Source: Ectobacillus polymachus (GTDB lineage: Bacteria; Bacillota; Bacilli; Bacillales; Bacillaceae_G). From it: 64,000 bases of DNA. Within the stretch, counting starts at the first letter, position 1; each line of letters begins with the position of its first letter. Shown here in pieces: positions 43,503 to 51,863 of the stretch. The notes beneath the pieces were generated by a model. That model had not been told where the DNA came from. It did not search any database and saw nothing but the letters and a program-made list of their open reading frames with translations. A program made the translations under genes and the position numbers. The stretch covers positions 1 through 64,000 of the forward strand of contig NZ_JBLREB010000003.1 in NCBI RefSeq assembly GCF_048159605.1, written 5' to 3'.

Positions 43503-43575
43503 AAAGTTGGTGGAACTACCCCAAAGTAGGGGGGGATGAAGAATCTCCTCTACTTTGGAAGTTTACCATTGAAAC
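43503..43575 (+). repeat. Partial bcr1-like element
   Basis: CCAAAGTAGGGGGGGATGAA and TCTCCTCTACTTTGGAAGTTT form the second hairpin and end of the bcr1-like type; the first half is missing. Confidence 0.5.
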
Positions 43576-43596
43576 GAAAATGGTAAACTTTTTTAA
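43558..43596 (+). terminator. Terminator after the acyl-CoA synthetase gene
   Basis: Stem AAGTTTACCATT/ATGGTAAACTT with extra pairs, followed by Ts. Its 5' arm is the end of the partial repeat. Confidence 0.8.
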
Positions 43597-43692
43597 TATA
43601 ACTTATATGAGTCGTTAGGAAGAACGCTTGACAGCTCCTAAGCTAATAACGAAGTAGTCAGTAAGCAATTCGGCTATGTATTATCTTATTTT

Positions 43693-44382
43693 TTACATGG
43701 AAACTTCTTCAAAATAAGTTGGATCATGTATTGTAATTTTTTTATCTAGGACTGTGACAATACTATCATTTTTCAGTTGTTTTAATACCCCGCTAACTGT
43801 TTCACGAGATGTCCCAGATATTTTAGAAATTTCAATTGTTGTAAGGGGACATGAAATTACAATTTCTTTTCCTTCCTGTTCTCCTAAATCGTTCATCAAA
43901 TAACCTAATGTATGAATAACGCGATCTTGCGCATTTGAAATTGTAATATTTTGGACTCGTTTTTCATTTTCTTTCAATAGATAAGAAAGCTGCTGAACAG
44001 TATATAAGAGCTGTTTACGATCTGATTTCACCATATCCTCAAAAATAGAAGTAGGAATATAGTAAACATTGACATCTGTCATTGCCATAGCTGTATGATT
44101 GTATGACTTATCAATAAACATACCACCGTAGGGGAAAATAGAAAAATGCTTTACATAATCTTCATATACTAGATTTCCACTTTGACTAACTCGCTCTAAT
44201 TTTACATAACCATCTAGCAGGAGATAAATTCTTTCTCTTGCATCCCCCTCTAAAAATAAAAATTGACCCTTTTTATAGGACCGCCAATAGACAAGCTCTA
44301 CTAGACTTTTCAATTTTTTATCTGATACATCGGCAAATTGTTCAAACTGCTTCAAGTTTTCAATTATGTTTCGGCACTTCAT
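43693..44382 (-). CDS. arcR: Crp/Fnr-family arginine-catabolism regulator ArcR
   Basis: A 229-aa regulator with an N-terminal cyclic-nucleotide-type beta barrel (about 10-130) and a C-terminal winged helix. The recognition region is 'TIEISKISGTSRETVSGVLKQL' in part (about 184-204). It lacks the Cys cluster of Fnr. ArcR activates arc operons in low oxygen in B. licheniformis. It closes the arc cluster, after a terminator and about 400 bases. ATG with GAGGGA upstream. Confidence 0.9.
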   Translation of the reverse strand: MKCRNIIENLKQFEQFADVSDKKLKSLVELVYWRSYKKGQFLFLEGDARERIYLLLDGYVKLERVSQSGNLVYEDYVKHFSIFPYGGMFIDKSYNHTAMAMTDVNVYYIPTSIFEDMVKSDRKQLLYTVQQLSYLLKENEKRVQNITISNAQDRVIHTLGYLMNDLGEQEGKEIVISCPLTTIEISKISGTSRETVSGVLKQLKNDSIVTVLDKKITIHDPTYFEEVSM

Positions 44383-44607
44383 GAAATTCCCTCTTTCTTT
44401 CTATAAAAGTGAAATGTAAAGATAGTGTCCTTGAAATTATTTCATCATAATTATTTTATCATATATTTCCAATAGACTAAAGAGAAATCGTAGAAGGTTA
44501 AGTGGAGTCGAGATGCCCATAAAAGAAAAGGGGTTAAGCACTATCCTAAAAATAAGGGGACCCTACTTTTGAAAAGTACTAATTTTACTGAAAAAGTGAT
44601 TTGCGCA
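44383..44607. other. Upstream region of arcR
   Basis: No gene seen. It contains AT-rich promoter-like sequence for arcR and short fragments reminiscent of the bcr1-like repeat (CTATCCTAAAAATAAGGGG, CCCTACTTTTG). Confidence 0.4.
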
Positions 44608-44643
44608 TAAAAAGAATGAAACAAGTTACTTCATTCTTTTTTA
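44607..44643. terminator. Terminator of the arc operon
   Basis: Stem AAAGAATGAA/TTCATTCTTT with A and T runs; it follows arcC and the repeat on the minus strand. Confidence 0.8.
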
Positions 44644-44649
44644 TTACCC

Positions 44650-44786
44650 TAATCCCTCCCGTTATTTAAGGGTCGCACTTCAAGGCTAAAGAGAAATCGG
44701 AGAACCTGGCTGCTTGTAAGCAAAGGTTGGGCGGACTAACCCAAAAGCAGGGGAGAACCCTCTACTTTTGGGAAGTTTCACTTTAT
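44650..44786 (+). repeat. bcr1-like repeat, diverged copy
   Basis: Shares CACTTCAAGGCT, AATCGGAGAA and the end GGAAGTTTCACTTTAT with the copy at 29138. The last bases contain the arcC stop codon (read on the minus strand). Confidence 0.65.
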
Positions 44787-45754
44787 ATACATACACATGT
44801 ATTCTGCTTCGAAATAATGGTACCGCTCTTTTCTTCTAACGCCTCATATACTTTGTCTAATGAAGTAATAATCGTTTTTCGGTTTGAATCTGTATTAACA
44901 AAATTAATGGCTGCTTTAATTTTCGGAAGCATGCTTCCTGCTGCAAATTGGTTGTCGAGAATATATTGTTCTAGTTCATCTACTGTAACATTTTCTAATT
45001 TCTTTTGATTAGGTGTATTGAAATTTACATACACATTTTCAACTGCAGTTAAAATAACGAGAATGTCGGCATTTACTAATTCAGCTAATTTTTGCGCAGC
45101 AAAATCTTTATCAATAACAGCCTCGGTTCCCTTTAATCCATCCTTAGATTCAATAACTGGAATACCTCCTCCTCCAACAGCAATGACAATATCGCCATCC
45201 TCTACTAATGAATTAATTATTTTATATTCATGAATACTTACTGGTATTGGCGAAGGGACCACACGACGCCATCCACGCCCTGCATCTTCTTTAAATGTCG
45301 CTTTTGTTGTTTCCATTAATTCTCGTGCTTCTTCTTCCGTATAGAAGGGACCAATCGGTTTTGTTGGATTTTGGAACGCTTCATCCTTTTCATCTACTAC
45401 AACCCGAGTGATAACTGATACTACATCTTTGTGTATATTCCGCTTTATCAAAGCATTTTCAATTGCATTCTCCATCCAATATCCAATCATTCCTTGACTC
45501 ATTGCACCGCAAGTATCTAATGGCATTGCAGGAGTTTTTTCCGTTTCCGCTGCTTTTTGTTGCAGTAAAATATTACCAACTTGTGGACCGTTTCCATGCG
45601 CAATGACAATATCTATATTATTTGTTTCGACAAGCTTAACTAGTTGTTCTGCTGTTCTATCTAGCGCTTCCTGTTGTGCTTGTGCAGTTGCCTTTCCATT
45701 TCCAGTTTGTATTGCGTTTCCTCCTAATGCAATGACGACTTTTTTTCTTTTCAT
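44783..45754 (-). CDS. arcC: Carbamate kinase ArcC
   Basis: A 323-aa amino-acid-kinase-family enzyme that makes ATP from carbamoyl phosphate and ADP, the energy-yielding step of arginine fermentation. Blocks: 'VIALGGNAIQ' at about 6-15, 'AHGNGPQVGNIL', 'AVGGGGIPV', 'GTEAVIDKDFAAQKLA' and 'GSMLPKIKAA'. The final residues 'TCVCI' reach into the bcr1-like repeat, which supplies the stop codon, so the C-terminus may be altered by the insertion. Starts 34 bases after arcD. Confidence 0.94.
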   Translation of the reverse strand: MKRKKVVIALGGNAIQTGNGKATAQAQQEALDRTAEQLVKLVETNNIDIVIAHGNGPQVGNILLQQKAAETEKTPAMPLDTCGAMSQGMIGYWMENAIENALIKRNIHKDVVSVITRVVVDEKDEAFQNPTKPIGPFYTEEEARELMETTKATFKEDAGRGWRRVVPSPIPVSIHEYKIINSLVEDGDIVIAVGGGGIPVIESKDGLKGTEAVIDKDFAAQKLAELVNADILVILTAVENVYVNFNTPNQKKLENVTVDELEQYILDNQFAAGSMLPKIKAAINFVNTDSNRKTIITSLDKVYEALEEKSGTIISKQNTCVCI

Positions 45755-45788
45755 CTTTCAACCCTCCGATTCATTTTTATGAGACTTG

Positions 45789-47204
45789 TTAAAAGGTTAT
45801 CTTGCCTATAACCATTTCATAAACTGCGTATACTGCTAAAACTCCAATAACTATCGCGGAAATAAGCTCAACTCGAGTAAATATTTTCTTTGACTTTGTT
45901 TGCTTTTGAACATAATAAAAGATAAAAATTCCTGGCGCATATAGTGTCATGGTCATTAACAAATAATCTAAACCAGCTGCATAAACTAGCCAAACCCCGT
46001 ATATACTAGCAATTAAACCAATTATAATATTCTTTGTTCGATCTATTTCTGTCGACTGTATACTATGCTTAAATTGATAAAATGCTGAGAAAGCATAAGG
46101 AATCAAGATTGCAGAGGAAGCAAGAGAATAAGCAAAATGATATGCTTGATCTGAAATAAGAAATGTCAACAAGAATATTTGAATCAAACCATTTGTTAAC
46201 CATAATGAATTGACAGGAGCTTTGTTTTTATTTTCTTTTGCAAACCATTTTGGAAATACACCATCTTTTGCAGCCAAATAAGGAATTTCAGAAGCTAAGA
46301 GCGTCCAACCTAACCAAGCACCTAATACAGAAATAATTAAGCCTATATTAATAAATATAGCTCCCCATTTTCCAACAACACTTTCAAATAAATATGCCAT
46401 TGATGGATGTTTCAAATTTGCTACATCAGCCTGATGCATAATCCCTAAAGATAATAGTGTAATTAGAATATAAATAATGAGAGTCCCAAGTAATCCTATA
46501 ACAGTTGCCTTCCCAATATCACTTCGATTTTTTGCACGACTGGATAAGACTACAGCTCCTTCAATGCCAATAAATACCCAAAGAGTTACTAGCATTGTAT
46601 TCTTAACTTGGCTTCCTACATCTGCCCAAGAAAAAGAAGCTCCTTGTCCCCAGAATCCATCTAAGAAAATATTCATGTGAAAAGCACATATCCCTACAAC
46701 AATAAATACAAAAACAGGAACTAATTTCGCTATTGTTGTCACTAAATTTACAAGCGCTGCTGATTGTACGCCGCGTAAAATCAACATATGAACACACCAG
46801 AGTAATATACTTGCTCCAATAATCGAGGCTACGTTTTGGCCGCCTTCAAAAGTCGGAAAAAAATAACCGATTGATGCGAATAATAATGTACAGTAGGCAA
46901 TATTTCCAAGCCAAGCAGATAACCAGTATCCCCATGCACTATTAAAGCCCATAAAATTACCAAATCCAGCTTTTGCATAACTGAAAATTCCGCCATCTAA
47001 ATCTGGTCTTTTATTTGTTAAGTTTTGGAATGATAATCCAAGAGCAATCATTCCAATACCCGTTATAATCCAGCCAATAATAATGGCACCTGCACCTGCA
47101 CCTTGTGCCATATCACTTGCTAAGTTAAATGCACCGCCGCCAATCATGGAACCTACAACAAGACCTGTTAAAGTTAATAGTCCTAACTTCTTTTCTTGAC
47201 CCAT
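45789..47204 (-). CDS. arcD: Arginine/ornithine antiporter ArcD
   Basis: A 471-aa APC-family transporter with about 12-13 membrane segments that exchanges external arginine for ornithine. It shows 'GLVVGSMIGGGAFNL' in helix 1 and 'LWVFIGIEGAVVLSSRAKN' in helix 6. The ATG at 47204 gives 'MGQEKKLGLLTL', with GGTGAG upstream; the longer frame to 47255 has no site. Lies between arcB and arcC. Confidence 0.93.
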   Translation of the reverse strand: MGQEKKLGLLTLTGLVVGSMIGGGAFNLASDMAQGAGAGAIIIGWIITGIGMIALGLSFQNLTNKRPDLDGGIFSYAKAGFGNFMGFNSAWGYWLSAWLGNIAYCTLLFASIGYFFPTFEGGQNVASIIGASILLWCVHMLILRGVQSAALVNLVTTIAKLVPVFVFIVVGICAFHMNIFLDGFWGQGASFSWADVGSQVKNTMLVTLWVFIGIEGAVVLSSRAKNRSDIGKATVIGLLGTLIIYILITLLSLGIMHQADVANLKHPSMAYLFESVVGKWGAIFINIGLIISVLGAWLGWTLLASEIPYLAAKDGVFPKWFAKENKNKAPVNSLWLTNGLIQIFLLTFLISDQAYHFAYSLASSAILIPYAFSAFYQFKHSIQSTEIDRTKNIIIGLIASIYGVWLVYAAGLDYLLMTMTLYAPGIFIFYYVQKQTKSKKIFTRVELISAIVIGVLAVYAVYEMVIGKITF

Positions 47205-47308
47205 TTCACTCACCACTCTTATATTAGATAGGAATAAATGACAGTAGAGAATCATTATATTAAAGAAGGATAAAGAAGGAGGAGTCTCCTCCTTCTTTAT
47301 TTATTGCA

Positions 47309-48301
47309 TTATCCCAAAGTAGCCGCCATTACAGCTTTAATTGTATGCATTCTATTTTCAGCTTGATCAAATACCTTCGCATGTTTACTGCGGAATACTT
47401 CATCAGTTACTTCCATTTCTTTCAATCCATATTTTTCATATACATCTTGTCCGTATTTTGTTTCTATATCATGAAAGGCAGGTAAACAATGTAAGAAAAT
47501 CACATCTTTATTTCCAGTATTTTCAATCATTTTCATATTTACTTGATATGGTGTAAGAAGTGCAATACGTTCAGCAAATTTATCTTCTTCTCCCATTGAT
47601 ACCCACACATCTGTGTAAATGACATCTGCACCTGCAACAGCTTCTTTCACATCGCTTGTTATCATGACATTGTCATTATATTTTTTAGCTAAATCAATTA
47701 CTTCCTGGGCAGGGAATAATGATTCTGGTGTACAAATCCGTACGTCCATTCCTACAATAGATCCACCAACTAACAAGCTATTTGCTACATTGTTACGTCC
47801 ATCTCCAACGTAAACCAACTTAACATTTTTTAACTTTCCTACATGTTCTTTTATTGTTAACAAATCTGCAAGAGTTTGTGTTGGGTGCCAAAGATCTGTT
47901 AAGCCATTCCATACAGGTACACCTGAATTTTTTGCTAGAGAATCGACTGTTGAATGTGCAAATCCACGGAATTCAATGCCGTCAAACATACGTCCTAAAA
48001 CTTTCGCTGTGTCTTCTACAGATTCTTTCTTTCCAAGCTGAATATCATTTTTACCTAGATATTCAGGATGTGCACCTAAATCTGTACACGCTACTGTAAA
48101 TGCACAACGAGTACGAGTTGAAGTTTTTTCAAATAAAAGTGCAACATTTTTACCCTCTAAATAACGATGTGGAATACCATTTTTCTTTTTTTCTTTTAAT
48201 TCTGCTGCTAAATCAAGAAAATATAATAACTCTTCTTCTGTAAAATCTTTTTCTGCAAGAAAACTTTTACCTTTTAAGTTTGGTTTTGTCATTAACATCA
48301 T
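47309..48301 (-). CDS. arcB: Ornithine carbamoyltransferase, catabolic
   Basis: A 330-aa transcarbamoylase. The carbamoyl-phosphate loop is 'EKTSTRTRCAF', the ornithine loop is 'FLHCLPAFHD', and 'HPTQTLADL' is present. In the arc operon it runs in the phosphorolytic direction, turning citrulline into ornithine and carbamoyl phosphate. Family similarity alone does not separate it from anabolic ArgF; position does. ATG at 48301 with AGGGAT upstream. Confidence 0.93.
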   Translation of the reverse strand: MMLMTKPNLKGKSFLAEKDFTEEELLYFLDLAAELKEKKKNGIPHRYLEGKNVALLFEKTSTRTRCAFTVACTDLGAHPEYLGKNDIQLGKKESVEDTAKVLGRMFDGIEFRGFAHSTVDSLAKNSGVPVWNGLTDLWHPTQTLADLLTIKEHVGKLKNVKLVYVGDGRNNVANSLLVGGSIVGMDVRICTPESLFPAQEVIDLAKKYNDNVMITSDVKEAVAGADVIYTDVWVSMGEEDKFAERIALLTPYQVNMKMIENTGNKDVIFLHCLPAFHDIETKYGQDVYEKYGLKEMEVTDEVFRSKHAKVFDQAENRMHTIKAVMAATLG

Positions 48302-48328
48302 GTATCCCTACTTTCTCTATTATTCTTC

Positions 48329-49561
48329 CTAAATATCTTTACGAACAATTGGCATACTCATACAACGTGGACCCCCACGACCGCGAGACAATTCCGCACT
48401 TATTACTTCGATAACCTCGATACCATTTTCTCTTAACAAAGCATTTGAAACATAATTGCGATCATATGTAACAACTACTCCTGGTGCAATGGCTAATGTA
48501 TTGGATCCATCGTTCCATTGTTCACGAGCAGAAGCAATAATATCTCCTCCACCGCAAGGAATGAGAACTAATTCACTTAAGCCTAATACTTCTTTTAGAG
48601 CTTCGGTTAAAGATGTACGGTGTGTAATGTTTAGAGTCTCTTTATCCTGTCCTTTTTCTAGAATATAAATATTCATATCTCCCTTTGGACTTTGAATGGT
48701 TGGATGAATGGTAAATTTATCATAATCAACCATTGTAAATACTGTATCGAGGTGCATAAACGCACGACATTTTGGAATCTCTATTGCTAGTACTTTTTTA
48801 ATTTTATCTTGACGACTAAATAACTCTTTTGCTAAACGTTCAATGGCTTTAGCTGAAGTTCGAGAAGATACTCCAATCGCAATCGTTTCTTCATTTAAGA
48901 TAAGTTCGTCGCCGCCTTCAATTGGAAACTTATAATCACGATTTAACCAAACCGGTATATTGTGAGTAGCAAATCGTGGATGATGCTTAATAATATATTC
49001 CATAAACAAAGATTCACGTCTTCGTGCAGGCTCTCTCATTTTATTAATCGTTAAGCCATTCCCCATTGATGCTGCTGGATCACGTGTAAAATATAAATTT
49101 GGCATTGGATCTAAGTAAAATGGATAATGTTCCTCCATTAATTCGTAAAGATGTGCTTTCTTATGCGTTTCAATTTCACTCTTACGCACGCCACTCATAA
49201 TTTTTTGAATCATTTCTTCATTTGAAAAGGAAAGTAAATATTCTTTTAAAGATTGATGTGCAACATTTACATCTGCTTGTCCTTCTTTTAAAATACGATC
49301 AACAAATTCTTCTCGAAGTTCTTTGTTAACTAATGCTTCGGCCATTAATTTCTCTAAATATAGGACTTCAACCCCTCTATTTCGCAAAGTGTTTGCAAAA
49401 TAGTCATGTTCCTTTTGCATAGTTGGCAAGAATGGGATATCGTCAAATAATAATTGTTGTAAATACTCTGGTGTTAGATTTTCAATTTCTTTACCAGGAC
49501 GTTTTAGTAAAACCGTCTGTAATTCTCCAATTTCTGATGTAATGTGTATCGGATGCTTCAT
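48329..49561 (-). CDS. arcA: Arginine deiminase ArcA
   Basis: A 410-aa deiminase that converts arginine to citrulline and ammonia. Catalytic features: 'FTRDPAASMGNG' (Asp), 'EGGDELIL' (Glu), 'AFMHLDTVFTM' (His) and the nucleophile Cys in 'GRGGPRCMSMP' near residue 400. First gene of arcABDC. ATG behind a GGGGG-containing leader. An ArcR-type site and a cre box lie 70-110 bases upstream. Confidence 0.96.
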   Translation of the reverse strand: MKHPIHITSEIGELQTVLLKRPGKEIENLTPEYLQQLLFDDIPFLPTMQKEHDYFANTLRNRGVEVLYLEKLMAEALVNKELREEFVDRILKEGQADVNVAHQSLKEYLLSFSNEEMIQKIMSGVRKSEIETHKKAHLYELMEEHYPFYLDPMPNLYFTRDPAASMGNGLTINKMREPARRRESLFMEYIIKHHPRFATHNIPVWLNRDYKFPIEGGDELILNEETIAIGVSSRTSAKAIERLAKELFSRQDKIKKVLAIEIPKCRAFMHLDTVFTMVDYDKFTIHPTIQSPKGDMNIYILEKGQDKETLNITHRTSLTEALKEVLGLSELVLIPCGGGDIIASAREQWNDGSNTLAIAPGVVVTYDRNYVSNALLRENGIEVIEVISAELSRGRGGPRCMSMPIVRKDI

Positions 49562-49637
49562 GAGTAGTACCCCCTTTTAAATGTTCTTTCTTTATCTCTT
49601 ACAAGTACATAATAACCCGTATGTATGTGCACTTATG

Positions 49638-49651
49638 TGAAAGCGTTGACA
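49638..49651. promoter_or_regulatory. CcpA cre site of the arc operon
   Basis: TGAAAGCGTTGACA fits the cre consensus TGWAANCGNTNWCA fully. It lies between the ArcR-type site and the arcA start, within the likely promoter. Confidence 0.65.
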
Positions 49652-49656
49652 TTTAT

Positions 49657-49674
49657 AAGTGAAATATTTCACAA
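49657..49674. promoter_or_regulatory. ArcR/Crp-type operator of the arc operon
   Basis: Minus strand TTGTGAAATATTTCACTT, a palindrome of the TGTGA-N6-TCACA class bound by ArcR-type activators. If centred at -41.5, transcription would start near 49624. Confidence 0.7.
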
Positions 49675-49849
49675 GTTGATTTTTAAAAAGTATAGGTAAG
49701 CGTATTTTTATAAGCTATTCTAATTCAGGAAATCAATAATTTGCTATGTATGGTGCATATTTCGTGCATGATAGCTATCATTTTGTATAAAAAATTTTCA
49801 TTAAAGATTGCAGAAGGGAAAACTTCTTATACGGTTGATGGGGAGAAAC

Positions 49850-49882
49850 GAAAAAAAGGGATAGCCGCAGGCTATCCCATTA
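49850..49882 (-). terminator. Terminator of argR
   Basis: Stem GGGATAGCC/GGCTATCCC with a T-run on the minus strand; separates argR from the arc operon promoter. Confidence 0.88.
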
Positions 49883-49889
49883 AAACCAG

Positions 49890-50345
49890 TTAAACTTTAC
49901 AAATCAATTTTAATCTTTCTTTTATAATTTCGCTATCTGCTTTGGATGGAGCAATGACAAGACATGTATTATTTCCACAAACACTCCCTATTTTTTCTTT
50001 CCAGTCTAAAGAATCTAATAAAGCACCAATAACATGAGCATTACCAGGCGCAGTTTTAATAATAGTAAATCGATCAACGTAATCAATCTTTACAACGATT
50101 TCTTTTAATTTTTTCTTTAATTGCATATTAACATTCGGACTATTTTCTGTGAAAATTGTATAAATGGTTACTCCTGAAGGAGAGGTTACCTTTGTTAAAT
50201 GTAATTCCCGAATATCTCGAGAAATAGTCGCTTGTGTAACTAATACACCATGACTCTTTAATAACTCTACTAATCTCTCTTGTGTACCTATTTCATTCTC
50301 TTTTACCAATTGTTTAATTAGCTGTTGTCTTTTCTCTTTCTTCAT
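49890..50345 (-). CDS. argR: ArgR-family repressor, arc-linked
   Basis: A 151-aa ArgR/AhrC protein. The N-terminal winged helix has 'QATISRDIRELHLTK' (about 38-52); the C-terminal domain (about 80-151) normally forms arginine-bound hexamers. Its ligand loop reads 'GSVCGNNTCLVI', where B. subtilis AhrC has 'GTICGDDTCLII': the two Asp that contact arginine are Asn. Arginine sensing may thus differ. The ATG at 50345 has AAAGGG upstream. Upstream of arcA on the same strand, with its own terminator. Confidence 0.9.
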   Translation of the reverse strand: MKKEKRQQLIKQLVKENEIGTQERLVELLKSHGVLVTQATISRDIRELHLTKVTSPSGVTIYTIFTENSPNVNMQLKKKLKEIVVKIDYVDRFTIIKTAPGNAHVIGALLDSLDWKEKIGSVCGNNTCLVIAPSKADSEIIKERLKLICKV

Positions 50346-50608
50346 AAAAGACACCCTTTCTAATATTCTATTGTTATTATATCTTGATATAATTTTTAAC
50401 GAAACGGGATAAAGCTGAATGTTGCGGAAACGTTCATAGTTTTACAACTGGTATTCCGTTTATTAAATTATGCTAAAAAAATTAGTATGCCTATATCAAT
50501 CATTTTTCGTGACAAAAGGGAATAGGAACATAAGGGAATATAAAAGAAGGATTTTTTAATTTCTTCCTTAAATTGTATAGAAAGCTATAAATAGAGGGAG
50601 ATGAGGAT

Positions 50609-51397
50609 ATGAATATATCGGAAAGTACAGAAAATGTTGTTGTTACCTATGAAGGTAGAATGGTAACTATTATGCTAAATCGTCCGAATGTACTAAATGC
50701 GTTAGATGTGCCGACCATAAAGGAGCTTCTTCGTGTATTTCAAGTTGTTGCTAATAGCAATGCTGATGTTGTGGTTCTTTGCGGGATGGGCCGAGGATTT
50801 TCAGCGGGCGGAGATATTAAATCAATGCTCGCTGAACTTGATGAAAGTAAATTTGATCCGATTATAAATCAAATTTCTGAGTTAGTGTTAACCTTATATA
50901 CGATGCCAAAGCTTGTCCTTGCAGCTATACATGGACCGACGGCTGGACTCGGGCTTAGTTTAGCGTTAGCTGCTGATTATGTCCTTGCAGATGCTTCATC
51001 ACTCATTGCGATGAATTTTATTGGCATTGGATTGATTCCAGATGGAGGTGGACATTTCTTTCTCAAGCAACGAGTAGGAGAAAATGCAGCTAAGCAAATC
51101 ATTTGGGAAGGAAAACGAATGACAGCAGCCGAGGCATTGCAAATTGGAATGATCGATGAGGTTGCACAGGAGGATTTCCAAGAAACCGTAAAGAAAAAAG
51201 TAGGGAGTTGGCTGAAAAAGCCGGTGCAGACCATGCTACAGACTAAGCATATTTTCACAGAATTACACAAAGCTACGTTGCAACAGGTATTAGCATTTGA
51301 AAAAGAAGGACAAATGCGCATGCGAAAGACAAAAGACCATGCAGAAGGAATCCGTGCTTTCCTAGAAAAACGACCGCCATCTTTTACAGGAAAATAG
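50609..51397 (+). CDS. yhaR: Enoyl-CoA hydratase/isomerase family protein YhaR
   Basis: A 262-aa crotonase-family protein. The oxyanion-hole segments are 'GRGFSAGGDIKSM' and 'HGPTAGLGLSLALAADYVLA'. The region 'FIGIGLIPDGGGHFFL' has the catalytic-loop layout. It should act on an acyl-CoA, but substrate is not clear. Similar to B. subtilis YhaR by neighbourhood (yhaO-N-M follow). ATG with GAGGGAGATGAGG upstream. Confidence 0.87.
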   Translation: MNISESTENVVVTYEGRMVTIMLNRPNVLNALDVPTIKELLRVFQVVANSNADVVVLCGMGRGFSAGGDIKSMLAELDESKFDPIINQISELVLTLYTMPKLVLAAIHGPTAGLGLSLALAADYVLADASSLIAMNFIGIGLIPDGGGHFFLKQRVGENAAKQIIWEGKRMTAAEALQIGMIDEVAQEDFQETVKKKVGSWLKKPVQTMLQTKHIFTELHKATLQQVLAFEKEGQMRMRKTKDHAEGIRAFLEKRPPSFTGK

Positions 51398-51404
51398 GCA
51401 GGAA

Positions 51405-51540
51405 TCCAGTCTTTACTGAGTTTGCAACCCCCTTTAGGGGGAGGAAGATTTTCGCACTAACAGATAACCTCGCCCACATAAATCTAAACAGCTCTTGTGG
51501 GACGAGGAACATCTGCCCTTTAGAGCCAAGGCACTAGCTT
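51405..51540 (-). repeat. Degenerate bcr1-like structured element
   Basis: On the minus strand AAGGGCAG, CCTCG, CCCAC, AAGAGCT, TTTAGA, GTGGGCGAGG and ATCTG fall in bcr1 order, and CCTCG-CCCAC can pair with GTGGGCGAGG. The end hairpin CCCCCTAAAGGGGG follows. Diverged, so the assignment is tentative. Confidence 0.4.
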
Positions 51541-51542
51541 TA

Positions 51543-51728
51543 TTAGGAATGAAATAATAGTAACTTCCCGCTTGAACTGATGCAGCGATGTGTTAGCTCC
51601 ATCATATTGTTGTCGATTAGAAGTTGTTCCCCTTGTGTCTTTGCCTCAATTTCACTAGCAGCTGTAAATTGCTTATTTAATAAGATATTCCCGCCTTTAT
51701 CAAATGCAGTTACCGTATACGTTTTCAT
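51543..51728 (-). CDS. yhzD: YhzD-like small protein
   Basis: A 61-aa protein: 'MKTYTVTAFDKGGNILLNKQ' then a helix 'EIEAKTQGEQLLID' and the end 'THRCISSSGKLLLFHS'. Layout and position near yhaR resemble the YhzD-like family, of unknown function. ATG with AAGGAG ten bases upstream. The plus-strand frame opposite is a shadow. Confidence 0.68.
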   Translation of the reverse strand: MKTYTVTAFDKGGNILLNKQFTAASEIEAKTQGEQLLIDNNMMELTHRCISSSGKLLLFHS

Positions 51729-51863
51729 TTCTATCTATCTCCTTCTATTTGAAATAATTAGAATCTTTCTACTATTTTTACATATATATGGATTTTATGC
51801 AAAAAGAAATTACGAGAATAACGTGATAAAATAAGATACACGAAATGGTAGGGGAGTTGTGCA

